Of a stretch of DNA of 64,000 nt, positions 11,485-20,602 are shown one piece after another (the first letter of the stretch is position 1; each line of letters starts with the position of its first letter). The notes beneath the pieces were generated by a model. It did no database searches. It was not told where the DNA came from and worked only from the letters and a program-made list of their open reading frames with translations. The DNA lies in assembly GCA_021464245.1 (NCBI GenBank), contig JADCRB010000068.1, positions 13,927,351 through 13,991,350 of the forward strand, read 5' to 3'. Source of the DNA: Carallia brachiata (lineage: Eukaryota; Streptophyta; Magnoliopsida; Malpighiales; Rhizophoraceae). The position numbers and the translations under genes are program-made.

Positions 11485-13456
11485 TTAAGTGCCTACGGAA
11501 ATTATAAAAAATTTAATACATGCCTTTCGTGGACAGAAGCCGGAGCTTCTTTTCATTTTTGGAGAATGATCAGAAGAGTGGTTTTTGGGCTTTGGTTTCG
11601 ACGATGAGGCGGAGGCTGAGGCTGATGAACGTGCAGGGTGTGCAGGAGTAGACGCTCCTTCCTCTTTCAGTTTGCTTAAAATTTCACTAAAAACTTCGCC
11701 TGACTTGGGATCTGCTTCATCCCAAGCTCCAAATTTTGGAACCGGGGACGATTCCTCCTTGCGATGCTGATACACACTTTAATCAATAATTAATTTCATT
11801 ATTAGTAAATTATATTAATTAATTAGTCAAACCCCATCAAAGTTAATTTGGAAAAACATGCATATATGCAACACACACATGATGATCTCTATATTTATAA
11901 CGTAGTAGTTAAGGGTGCCACTATACACAGATAGTGCACTGAGTGAGCTGACGTGTACTTAATAAAATATTATTTTTTTATTTTTTTTTTTAAATTTAAA
12001 TTTAAATCTAAATAAGTGTTACTATATAATGTAAAGCATAGACACTGTATAAAATTCATTAAAAAAATAGTATTATAATCAGCATATATATCAAGATTAA
12101 TTAATTAATTAGCATATAATAAATAAGGTTTAATTAGTACTGAAGCAGAACTTAAATTACTTACATGAACATGAAGATCAGCATTAGAAGTGGGGCGAGT
12201 TGCAGTTCTGTTTTTAAAATACTGCGCCATGCCCGTGAGGGACACGGAGAAGGTATTATTATAGTCGTGGACAATGGAATCCAAATCAGTAGCCTTCCTC
12301 CAGTCCGATGATCTCTGACTTGGATGATGAGCTGCTGCTGCTGCTGCTGCTGCATTTGCATGCAGGAAACGAGTAGTTTTGGCAGATTCTGATCCCATCT
12401 GGCTTCCACTTCCACTTGAAGGACTAGGAGGACCACTTGGACTAATCTTTATTTCACTTATTGAAAGAGGGTGGCGCTGCCTGAATCTGCTCCGGCGTTG
12501 ATTATTATTACTAGTAGTATTACTTTTATTGTTATTATTAGCATTATTATTGTTACTGTGATCATTATCATGATCATCAATACTGATAATACTCTGCAGG
12601 TGTTTATCTGCAGGGTAATTTCTGTTGCGGGGACGACCGCAATGACTGCAATCTTCAATATTTTCCATTTCCATTTCCATTAGCATGACTTTGTCTCTTT
12701 TCAGGGCGGGGATCACATTCACAGCATGCGTGAAAGCCTGTGAATTCTCCTCAGGATCATTTGGGTTTATCATCATCTTCTTCTTCTTGATAATGCGAGC
12801 GGCTGCGGCTTTGGCCCTCCGTCTGGGCGCGTTATCGAAACAGGCTATGTATGTTGGTGGCAGACTCTCGTCCCCATCATCCCATTTGCCGAATTTGGGA
12901 ATGTCGGAGCGTTTCTGTGTCAAATGAAGCAAACAAATTCATAATTTGATGATCACGCCAGCCATATGATTGCAATTAACACATTTATTAACTCTTAGAA
13001 GTTTAGTGCACAATATATTTAAATTGCATATAGCACTTAACAAAAACTTATTATATCATTTTATATTGTAAATAATTTTGTGAGTGGTTCGATGGTGGGA
13101 GTATAGATGATCAATTTGCAAAACTTATAATGTCATTTTTATATTGTAAATTGCAAATTGCAATTTACACAGCCAAGATTGGATAAGCTGATATTTTTTT
13201 GAACATTGTTTGCAAGACTTAAATTGACCTAGCCAGATCGACTGAACATGAATGTTTTTGTAGTTATAGCATCATATCACTAGAAAACCTTAATAAACTC
13301 GAGACTGAAAATCTTGATTTTACTTTAACATTCAGTTGAAAATTTTTCCGGCATGCTATAGCCCCCAGGTGGCGTAGAGCCAACATCGAGGATACTTCCC
13401 GTTTCCAAAACTGAAACAAAAGGTATGGAAAAAAAAAAAAGGACACTTACAGCCAT
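11485..13456 (-). CDS. RIN4-like protein with two NOI (AvrRpt2-cleavage) domains
   Basis: Three exons: 13456-13451 (only ATG GCT, donor gtaagt), 12914-12165 (250 codons, donor gtaagt) and 11766-11485, about 345 aa in all. The spliced N-terminus reads MAKRSDIPKFGKWDDGDE, a canonical N-terminal NOI motif, followed by PPTYIACFDNA. The C-terminal NOI starts SSPVPKFGAWDEADPKSG. In the family these (V/I)PKFGxW motifs are the sites cut by the Pseudomonas protease AvrRpt2, and RIN4 is a membrane-tethered regulator guarded by NLR receptors. The linker is unusually long and repetitive, with runs of Asn, an Ala8 run from GCA/GCT repeats and many Ser. Near the C-terminus lie two cysteines (GFCPRKAC) that could be acylated; a further splice after GCAT at about 11520 cannot be excluded. 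A minus-strand TATAAA at 13569-13564 lies about 110 nt upstream of the ATG. Confidence 0.85.
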
Positions 13457-14563
13457 TGAGCAAGAAAAGGCTAATCAAGCCGGAGAGACAGAAAAAGTAA
13501 CACAGGGAGAGTGGACTAAAGAGAAGGGGAGAAGGCTGGCTAAAAGGTTTGTAACAAATGTAATTTATAATGGTAAGTTTGGATAGCACTACGTTGGCGC
13601 CGTTCAGAAGGCCGGAAGTCCCAAGGGCAGGGCAGGGCAGGCATGGGGGAATTTTACTCATTAACTCGATGGATACGAAGTTTTGACAAATTAATTAAGC
13701 TAATGAATAAATAATTCTACTTTTTCTTTTTTTTGTTTGTTGGTTTATATATGGTCATCACAGAATCTAAAATTATCCTCGTTCATTTATTGTTGGTTTG
13801 TGTTTGCAACCAATGAAGCCTCCCCGTCGCATATCTCACGTTCGTCGGCGCCGCCCCAGGGCGTCATATTAATATTCGGCATTGATTAGAGTAGTAACGA
13901 GTTCGATTCTCTTTAATTAAAGTCTCAAATTCAAGTTTAGTTCAAATTTTGTATATGATAAAAACATACAAGGAGAGTCGTCTCCAAAAAGAGTCTAACA
14001 GTTGCTTGAACCGAATTAATTAAAAATTAATATGACTTCTAAATACTGTAGTTTCAAAAAAAATAATACATTAAAATTAAAACTAATTAATTAATTGTAT
14101 CTAGTTATCTGGTAATGTCACAAAAGTAAAAGATATACAACAATATATAAATTGGAAGTTGAAAATACGCTTCAGTTGTCAAAAATCATAAATTAAATTT
14201 TTTATAAAAAAAACAGAGAAAAGTAATAGAGAGAATTTTGCGTCCATTGGAGAATTTTTTTTTCTTTCCGTCTTCCGATTGGCCTTTTTTACGGCCCTAG
14301 GGATGCGACAGATTATTATAGGAGTTGAAAAGTTGACAAAACACAAACAGCACCATAGCGTTGAATTGGCATATGTCACATTCAATTATTCAAAGTTGCA
14401 CTCGTCAGGGGACGAGAAAGGACGGCAGAGAGAGGCCTCGATCGGGCAAGTCCAAGCGCCATCAATCCAAAAAATGAAAGTTGACAAACAGATAATGTTA
14501 CAAATATATGTTGCACTCCTCCATCTTTGATCACTTCAAATATTTTTTGTTTTGTATTCCTAA
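13457..14563. other. RIN4-like gene promoter side and intergenic DNA
   Basis: The first 150-200 bp would be the 5' UTR and promoter of the minus-strand RIN4-like gene. The rest is AT-rich with no supported gene. A GC-rich patch (ggcgccgccccagggcg) lies at about 13849-13865. Confidence 0.5.
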
Positions 14564-14568
14564 GAAGT

Positions 14569-15470
14569 TGTAAACACTAAAAAAAAAAAAAAAAAAAAAT
14601 CAATGCATGCCCTACATGAAAGCAACAAGTGCATGCATATGAAAATGATGATTTCTATTTGGTTGATGACCATGCAAAATGTCAAAATTCAACCACCAAA
14701 GAGGGTCCTTGCCTTGTAGGATCATACTCATGATGAATCATATGGAAATTTTAATTTCCATTTGATTGCAAAATGTCAAAATTCAACCACCAAAGAGGGC
14801 CCTTGCCATGTATGATCCAAGTCATACAATTTTGGCATCCATTCTCCCCCAAAACCCTATAAATAGGGATCCCCTCAAAGCCTTTCAATCCATCCCAAGT
14901 AAAGCAAATCATTCATCTTCTAAAGCTTTGCATCTCTTCCTTTCTCTCTCTAAATATTTTAGGTGTATGCTCTCTAACTGCCACTAAGTTGGATCCGCTA
15001 GATCAAAAACCCAAGATATTAAATATCCGAGTGGGATCAAGTCTCCTACGGCCCTCACCGGAGTCCAATCAATTCGAGTGGGATCAAGCCTCCTACGGCC
15101 CTCACCGAAGTCCATCCAGTCCGAGTGGGATCAAGCCTCCTACGGCCCTCACCGAAGTCCATCCAGTCCGAGTGGGATCAAGCCTCCTACGGCCCTCACC
15201 GGAGTTCAACTAATCCACTTGAGATCAAGCCTCGGCCCTCAGTGGGATCTATTTCCTACAGTTCAAGTTCACGCTGTGGAAATTCACCATCTCTCGGTCA
15301 AAATTAAACCTTCACGGCCCTTGACTAAATTATACAGGAGCATTAATCGGAGGATCTACCCAGAGATCGACCCCACATAAACTTCTTTTTATTTTACAAT
15401 TTTTTTTATTGTAATTTGTTTCTGTATTTTTGAGTCTAACTGTTACAGGCTCGAAATTTACAGCTTCACA
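14569..15470 (+). repeat. 5' LTR of the homeobox-carrying element
   Basis: It starts TGTAAACACT plus an A-run and ends ...CTTCACA. A TATA box (TATAAATA) lies at 14858-14865. Two imperfect internal copies of a block containing 'caaaatgtcaaaattcaacc' occur around 14675 and 14770. Four 47-bp tandem units starting 'gagtgggatcaag' occupy 15029-15216. Short open frames here are translations of that repeat. Confidence 0.95.
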
Positions 15471-15490
15471 AATTTTTGGCACGTTCGGTG
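15471..15490 (+). other. Primer-binding region next to the 5' LTR
   Basis: The sequence directly after the LTR (aatttttggcacgttcggtg) is where the tRNA primer should anneal. The same position in the minus-strand relative at 8391-8372 is similar. It is not the common initiator-Met type (TGGTATCAGAGC), and I cannot name the tRNA. Confidence 0.5.
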
Positions 15491-15570
15491 GGACCTCTCC
15501 GCCTCCCATCTTTTGCTCCTCTACAAAAAAAAATTAGCACGAATCCAACATCAACGTTGTCACAATCACG

Positions 15571-16942
15571 ATGACAAGCGCAACGAACACTGAAGACAGG
15601 ATTGCAGAATTGGAAAGCAGAATTTTCCAACTGCTCAAAACTGTGGAAGAAAAAGATCAACAGATCGCTGCCCTCAAAGGAAAAGCTCCAATCCAAGTTG
15701 ATCTCCAGACCCACGAGGAGCGACAATATCCACCTGGTTTCACTCCAGAAGCGACACCAGCCGATGTCTTCAATGCTGAAAAACAACCAGGTAGTTCTAC
15801 ACAGCTGCCACCCTCAAATTCTGTAGCTTCGCTATCTGTTCAACAATTGCAGGAAATGATAGCCAATACGATCCGACTGCAACAAGCTACATCCTTCCAA
15901 GGATCACAGATGTACGTCAAACCGTACACCAGACGGATCGAAAGTCTCAACATGCCTCTGGGCTACCAGCCGCCCAAATTTCAACAATTCGACGGACGAG
16001 GCGATCCCAAACAGCACATCGCCCACTTCGTTGAAACCTGCAACAATGCAGGGACTTACGGAGATCTCTTGGTGAAGCAGTTTGTTCGTTCACTAAGGGA
16101 GAACGCTTTCACGTGGTTCATAAACCTTGAACCAGAATCAATCGACAGTTGGGAACAGCTACAACGAGAGTTTCTCAACAGATTTTTCAGCACTCGGAGA
16201 ACGGTGAGCATGATGGAGCTTACTAGTGCCAAACAAAGGAAAGGAGAGCCCGTTGTCGAATACATCAACAGATGGCGTGCTCTCAATCTAGACGGAGACT
16301 TCTGCTGTGGAAATGTGCATCCAAGGGATGCACTGGGAGCTATTATACATCCTACAGGGCATCAAACCTCGAACTTTTGAGGAATTAGCAACTCGAGCGC
16401 ATGACATGGAAATAAGCATCAAGACCTCTGGAGGCACGATTCCCATCCAACTGGGCCAACATGGGGGCAAGAAAGTGATGACCATTGATGCTTCACCGAT
16501 AAAAGTTGGAGCTAAAGCAAAAATGAGTCCTCCAGCGCTGGCAAATCAACCAGAAAAGGGAAGGATGACCTTGCGAGAGTTGGAACAGAAGAAGTATCCA
16601 TTCCCCGACTCCGACGTTCCAGACATTCTCGATCAACTTTTAGAAGCTAAGTTGATCAAACTCCCGGAATGTAAGCAACCCAATCACAAGAATCAGGTCA
16701 ATGATCCAAAATTTTGCAGGTATCATCGCACAATCAACCATCCAACCGAGAAGTGCTTCGTCTTAAAGGAGCTGATCTTGAAGCTCATAGACCAAAATAA
16801 AATCAATTTGGACCAGGGAGACATAGTCTCAGTCAACCAGACTGCCGTCCCTTCAAATTCGTCAAAAGAAAGTCAACATGAAATTACGCTTGCATGCTGT
16901 CAACGCATCCCGACCTGGTTTGATCAAACGGTAAACTTCTAA
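15571..16942 (+). pseudogene. Gag (capsid/nucleocapsid) with one frameshift
   Basis: Frame 1 opens at ATG 15571 with an N-terminal coiled-coil-like stretch (RIAELESRIFQLL, EEKDQQIAALKGK). It continues into the retrotransposon gag core: GYQPPKFQQFDGRGDP, HIAHFVETCNNAG, FTWFINLEPESIDSWEQL, REFLNRFF and VVEYINRWRALNL. At about 16290-16300 the frame shifts by one base, and the protein continues in the next frame through VEMCIQGMHWELLYILQGI and FEELATRAHDMEI to the stop ending at 16942. Near its end CRYHR...HPTEKC is the degenerate Cys/His motif that precedes protease in many plant Gypsy elements. Protease itself does not follow. Joined, it would be about 457 aa. Whether the shift is a lesion or programmed is unknown; the position suggests a lesion. 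Confidence 0.88.
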
Positions 16943-16950
16943 AATTTACT

Positions 16951-16988
16951 GTGTAAAAAAAAAATAAAAAAAGGAAAAAAAAAATTCA

Positions 16989-17020
<32 letters not shown>

Positions 17021-17570
17021 AAAAAAAAAAAAGAAAAAAAATTCGAAAAAAAAAAACAAAATAAAAATAAAAAAGAAAAAAAAAAAAAAAAAAATGTCTG
17101 AAACTTATGTGCAAGTTCAGAACCCTTTCTCAAAATCCAAATCTAGATTCGGGGGCAGATCTCAAACCCCGATTCAAAACCCAACAAATCCAAATTCGGG
17201 GGCAAAATCCAAGTCCGAACCCAAATTCTAGTTCAAAATCCAAGTCCAAATTCAAACTCGGGCCTAAAGCCCAAATTCAAATCCAGGCCCAAAAAGCCTA
17301 AACTCAAACCTCAGCCAAAAGCCTAAATTCACCAAATCTAAACTCGGGCTCAAAACTCAAATCCAAGTTCCAACTCATAGCCTAAATCCAGATTCGGGGG
17401 CAAAGCTTAGACCCTGAATCAAAACTCAAGTCAACAGCTCACCAAACAGCTCACCAGCTCAGCAACTCAGCAGCCAAGCAGCTCAGCAGCTCAACAGCTA
17501 AGCAGCTCAACAACTCACCAGCTTAACAGCTCACCAGCTCGCCAGCTCAACAGCTCAACAGTTCAACACA
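16951..17570 (+). repeat. Low-complexity tracts inside the element
   Basis: 16951-17094 is nearly pure A with some G. 17100-17430 is a degenerate 'aaatccaa(g/a)t...cgggggcaaa' repeat. 17436-17565 is a short CAGCTCA(A/C) minisatellite. Nothing here looks coding; it occupies the position where pol would be expected. Confidence 0.8.
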
Positions 17571-17965
17571 ACACTCCTGCCTCGCACGAGTATAAAAGGC
17601 GACATCACAGTTGAACACTCCTGCCTCGCACGAGTATAAAAGGCGACATCACAGTTCCACACTCCTGTCTCGCACGAGTATAAAAGGCGACATCACAGTT
17701 CAACACTCCTGCCTCGCACGAGTATAAAAGGCGACATCACAGTTCAACACTCCTGTCTCGCACGAGTATAAAAGGCGACATCACAGTTCAACACTCCTGC
17801 CTCGCACGAGTAAAAAGGCGACATCACAGTTCAACACTCCTGCCTCGCACGAGTATAAAAGGCGACATCACAGTTCAACACTCCTGCCTCGCACGAGTAT
17901 AAAAGGCGACATCACAGTTCAACACTCCTGCCTCGTACGAGTATAAAAGGCGACACTACAGTTCA
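17571..17965 (+). repeat. Nine 44-bp tandem repeats, eight with a TATA box
   Basis: Units begin at 17571, 17615, 17659, 17703, 17747, 17791, 17834, 17878 and 17922. The consensus starts 'acactcctgcctcgcacgag' and continues TATAAAAGG, then 'cgacatcacagttca'. Unit six has lost a T from the TATA core and is 43 bp. A degenerate tenth unit follows at 17966. The units are almost identical, so the array is recent or homogenised. It lies immediately upstream of the homeodomain ORF and may act as a promoter array; this is inference. Confidence 0.92.
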
Positions 17966-18011
17966 CCAAACTCCTGGCCCGCATGAGTATAAACTGTGAA
18001 CGGCCCAAAAA

Positions 18012-18018
18012 TATAAAA
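18012..18018 (+). promoter_or_regulatory. TATA box nearest the homeodomain ORF
   Basis: TATAAAA, 95 nt upstream of the ATG at 18107 and just beyond the 44-bp array. The homologous ORF in the other element has TATAAA at nearly the same distance (32481, about 100 nt before ATG 32380). The shared spacing supports an internal pol II promoter separate from the LTR. Confidence 0.55.
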
Positions 18019-18106
18019 GCAACGGAGGGTTTGAGTCTGAAACTCAGCATCAGTCTCAACCGATCTTCACCACACACAAGACCTTTGCTCCTCTGCCGCA
18101 AGAAAG

Positions 18107-18487
18107 ATGGAACCAGTTGCAGAACCTCAAGACAAGGGAGAAGAAAGGTCACCTCGCACAAGGTGGCAACCGACCATGGCACAACTGCAAATTTTGGAGG
18201 AAGTCTTCTACAACGATGGAGGTATTGTCCCTAACTCTACACAGATTCTCCAACTTGTCTCACGACTTCGCCCGCTAGGGGCAGTCGAAGGAAAAAATGT
18301 ATATTTTTGGTTCCAGAATCGGAGACATAGGGAAACAGTGGCGCTGAGAGATGGTATTTCCAAAGCACAGCCTGTTGTTCCTATAGTAGATCTCACCAGT
18401 ACAGCTTCACCCTCAAATGAAGCCGGCCCAAGTTCTACCACTGCAATGGTCTCTCCACGGTACGTTCATCAAAGCCGTAGCCTATAG
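18107..18487 (+). CDS. Retrotransposon-borne WUSCHEL-clade homeodomain protein
   Basis: A 126-aa open frame. Residues 17-82 form a WUS/WOX-type homeodomain: it starts RTRWQPT, has QLQILEE in helix 1, the extra loop residues typical of WOX proteins and EGKNVYFWFQNRR in helix 3 with the invariant W-F-x-N. The EGKNV signature matches the modern (WUS) clade rather than the WOX13 or WOX9 clades. Residues 93-97 (IVDLT) look like a SUMO-interaction motif. In plants WOX proteins are nuclear regulators of stem-cell identity. The ORF lies wholly inside an LTR element with exact target duplication, so it is cargo and not a normal host locus. It ends at TAG 18485-18487, and the same frame stays open beyond it (next entry). 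There are no introns, as expected after passage through RNA. The ATG is the first in frame after the TATA array. Confidence 0.88.
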   Translation: MEPVAEPQDKGEERSPRTRWQPTMAQLQILEEVFYNDGGIVPNSTQILQLVSRLRPLGAVEGKNVYFWFQNRRHRETVALRDGISKAQPVVPIVDLTSTASPSNEAGPSSTTAMVSPRYVHQSRSL

Positions 18488-18733
18488 GAGCATACATACT
18501 GGTCCTGGTGGTTTCACGGAGTCAGCCAAGGGTTCATCCCTCCTAGATACTTAAGTCTAGGAGGAATTTTTCTAGCACACAGGAGTCATTCCGGCGAAAT
18601 TTTGCCTCTCTTTCCAGAATATTCCGGCAGCATCAACCAGCCGGAAAGCGACGTCAACATCATCGGCCCACCAGACGAGGTCGAGCTTGACTTGGAGCTG
18701 CCTCGGGCCCCGCTAGGACGGCCGACAAGATAA
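18488..18733 (+). pseudogene. In-frame tail of the WUS-like gene: WUS-box and EAR motif after an amber codon
   Basis: Directly after the TAG the frame stays open for 81 codons to TAA 18731-18733. It encodes ILPLFP (18599-18616), which matches the core of the WUS-box (TLPLFP), and 28 codons later LDLEL (18686-18700), an LxLxL EAR repression motif. In WUS-clade proteins these two motifs follow the homeodomain in this order. Their survival in phase with the homeodomain shows that the ancestral cargo was a complete WUS-like protein of about 209 codons. Either a single nonsense change truncated it or the TAG is read through. The second copy at 31749-31867 keeps the same two motifs. Confidence 0.8.
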
Positions 18734-18734
18734 G

Positions 18735-18812
18735 GTGCAACGACTTTGCAGCACACGGCAACGACTTCTGCAGCACACGGCAACGACTTCTGCAACACAC
18801 GGTAACGACTTT
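18735..18812 (+). repeat. Short 22-bp tandem repeats
   Basis: Three to four imperfect copies of 'cacggcaacgacttctgcag' directly follow the WUS-like frame. They differ in sequence from the upstream 44-bp array. Confidence 0.75.
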
Positions 18813-19637
18813 CGTGTCACGCGTCAGCCGCTGCCTCTTTTGTCTCTTACAGGAAAGGGACGTGGATGGCCCTACTCGATTCTGCGTACCTTCTTTTTGA
18901 CTTTTCAAAAAAAAAAAAAAAAAATCTTTATTATGTATATATATCTTGTATTCCCGAGTTACAATACTCACCCCTCAGCTCTTCTTTCTCAAAAAAAAAT
19001 GGCTAGTCTCTGCACTTGTTCAGGAAGTTCTTCGATCAAGAAGTTGGAGGCGCACGAGCTAAGAAAAGAGGGAGTAGTCTTCTTCGAGGGATCCCTAAAA
19101 CCTCGAAACTCAGTCTCCAACGCCATCGGTGTCATGGAGTTCCAACTACTCTCCTTAGTTCACATCTACCACAGAGGGATGAGAAGCTGCAATTATCCTA
19201 ATCTTTCTTTGGATGCAGCGACGTACAGGGAAGTTCCAACTACTCTCCTTACGTCGAAGCAGACTTGGAAATCATCACTACAGTCAGTCTCTCTGTGCGC
19301 GGTCTTAAAGTTCCAAGTGCTGGGCCTTCCTCTTGGGGAGGTTCAAGTTCTTTGCCTACCGGATCATCCTCACCAGAGCTCTGGAACTTTAAGAGATATA
19401 AAAAATCCTTTGCGGGCTATGGAAGCTCGAACGCACCTGGAGCCAAGCTTCAATTTTTATATTGGCTGGGCTGCTAATTTCAAGATCGTATCGGATTCCT
19501 ATTGCGATCCAACAACAGCAGGCATGGTCAAAGATAGAAGACTCCAACATTCAACGTTCATTAAGACATCTCAAGTTTCAAACTGGACTTCAAGACTCGG
19601 TTCGGATCATTACGGTAAAATTTTCCTTACCGACCCT
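18813..19637 (+). other. Non-coding 3' interior of the element
   Basis: No recognisable domain. 'agttccaactactctcctta' occurs twice (about 19138 and 19230), marking a local duplication of about 90 bp. A long open frame across 18735-19640 starts inside the 22-bp repeats and has no family resemblance, so I do not call it a gene. Confidence 0.55.
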
Positions 19638-19652
19638 TGAAGTGGGGGCATT
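19638..19652 (+). other. Polypurine tract
   Basis: The G-rich run 'tgaagtgggggcat' abuts the 3' LTR and is the expected plus-strand primer site. Confidence 0.75.
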
Positions 19653-20597
19653 TGTAAACACCAAAAAAAAAAAAAAAAAATCAATGCATGCCCTACATGA
19701 AAGCAACAAGTGCATGCATATGAAAATGATGATTTCCATTTGGTTGATGACCATGCAAAATGTCAAAATTCAACCACCAAAGAGGGTCCTTGCCTTGTAG
19801 GATCCTACTCATGATGAATCATATGGAAATTTTAATTTCCATTTGATTGCAAAATGTCAAAATTCAACCACCAAAGAGGGCCCTTGCCATGTATGATCCA
19901 AGTCATACAATTTTGGCATCCATCTCCCCCAAAACCCTATAAATAGGGATCCCCTCAAAGCCTTTCAATCCATCCCAAGCAAAGCAAATCATTCATCTTC
20001 TAAAGCTTTGCATCTCTTCCTTTCTCTCTCTAAATATTTTGGGTGTATGCTCTCTAGCTGCCACTAAGTTGGATCCGCTAGATCAAAAACCCAAGATATT
20101 AAATATCCGAGTGGGATCAAGTCTCCTACGGCCCTCACCGGAGTCCAATCAATTCGAGTGGGATCAAGCCTCCTACGGCCTTCACTGAAGTCCATCCAGT
20201 TCGAGTGGGATCAAGCCTCCTACGGCCCTCACCGAAGTCCATCCAGTCCGAGTGGGATCAAGCCTCCTACGGCCCTCACCGAAGTCCATCCAGTCCGAGT
20301 GGGATCAAACCTCCTACGGCCCTCACCGGAGTTCAACTAATCCACTTGAGATCAAGCCTCGGCCCTCAGTGGGATCTATTTCCTACAGTTCAAGTTCACG
20401 CTGTGGAAATTCACCATCTCTCGGTCAAAATTAAGCCTTCACGGCCCTTGACTAAATTACACAGGAGCATTAATCGGAGGATCTACCCAGAGATCGACCC
20501 CACATAAACTTCTTTTTATTTTACAATTTTTTTTATTGTAATTTGTTTCTGTATTTTTGAGTCTAACTGTTACAGGCTCGAAATTTACAGCTTCACA
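19653..20597 (+). repeat. 3' LTR of the homeobox-carrying element
   Basis: It is nearly identical to the 5' LTR but carries five 47-bp units (20109-20343) instead of four, which accounts for most of the length difference (945 versus 902 bp). The TATA box is at 19938-19945. It ends CTTCACA, followed by the target duplication GAAGT. Confidence 0.95.
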
Positions 20598-20602
20598 GAA
20601 GT

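Larger units (their letters stand above)
14569..20597 (+). mobile_element. Full-length LTR retrotransposon with gag and a WUSCHEL-type homeobox gene, no pol
   Basis: Two long direct repeats (14569-15470, 19653-20597) bound a 4.2-kb interior. The whole is flanked by a perfect 5-bp duplication GAAGT (14564-14568 and 20598-20602), so both borders are exact. In order the interior holds a gag gene, low-complexity tracts, a 44-bp TATA-containing tandem array, a WOX homeodomain ORF with WUS-box and EAR tail, 22-bp repeats, non-coding DNA and a polypurine tract. I see no protease, reverse transcriptase, RNase H or integrase, so it must depend on a relative for movement. It resembles the non-autonomous class that keeps only gag, here with a host-derived transcription-factor cargo. 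Outside tandem repeats the LTRs differ by about 8 substitutions in roughly 690 bp, so the insertion is young. Confidence 0.95.

Noticed and set aside
14989..15380. Several overlapping frames repeating a GSSLLRPSPKS-type motif (also at 20158-20507)
   Set aside because: These are translations of the 47-bp LTR tandem repeat in different frames.
18107..18733. The WUS-like ORF as an ordinary host WOX gene with LTRs inserted nearby
   Set aside because: The LTR pair shares one exact TSD that encloses the ORF, the ORF has no intron, and a sister copy sits inside another LTR element.
18735..19640. 301-aa plus-strand frame inside the LTR element
   Set aside because: It starts in 22-bp repeats, crosses an A-run, contains a duplicated segment and has no recognisable domain.
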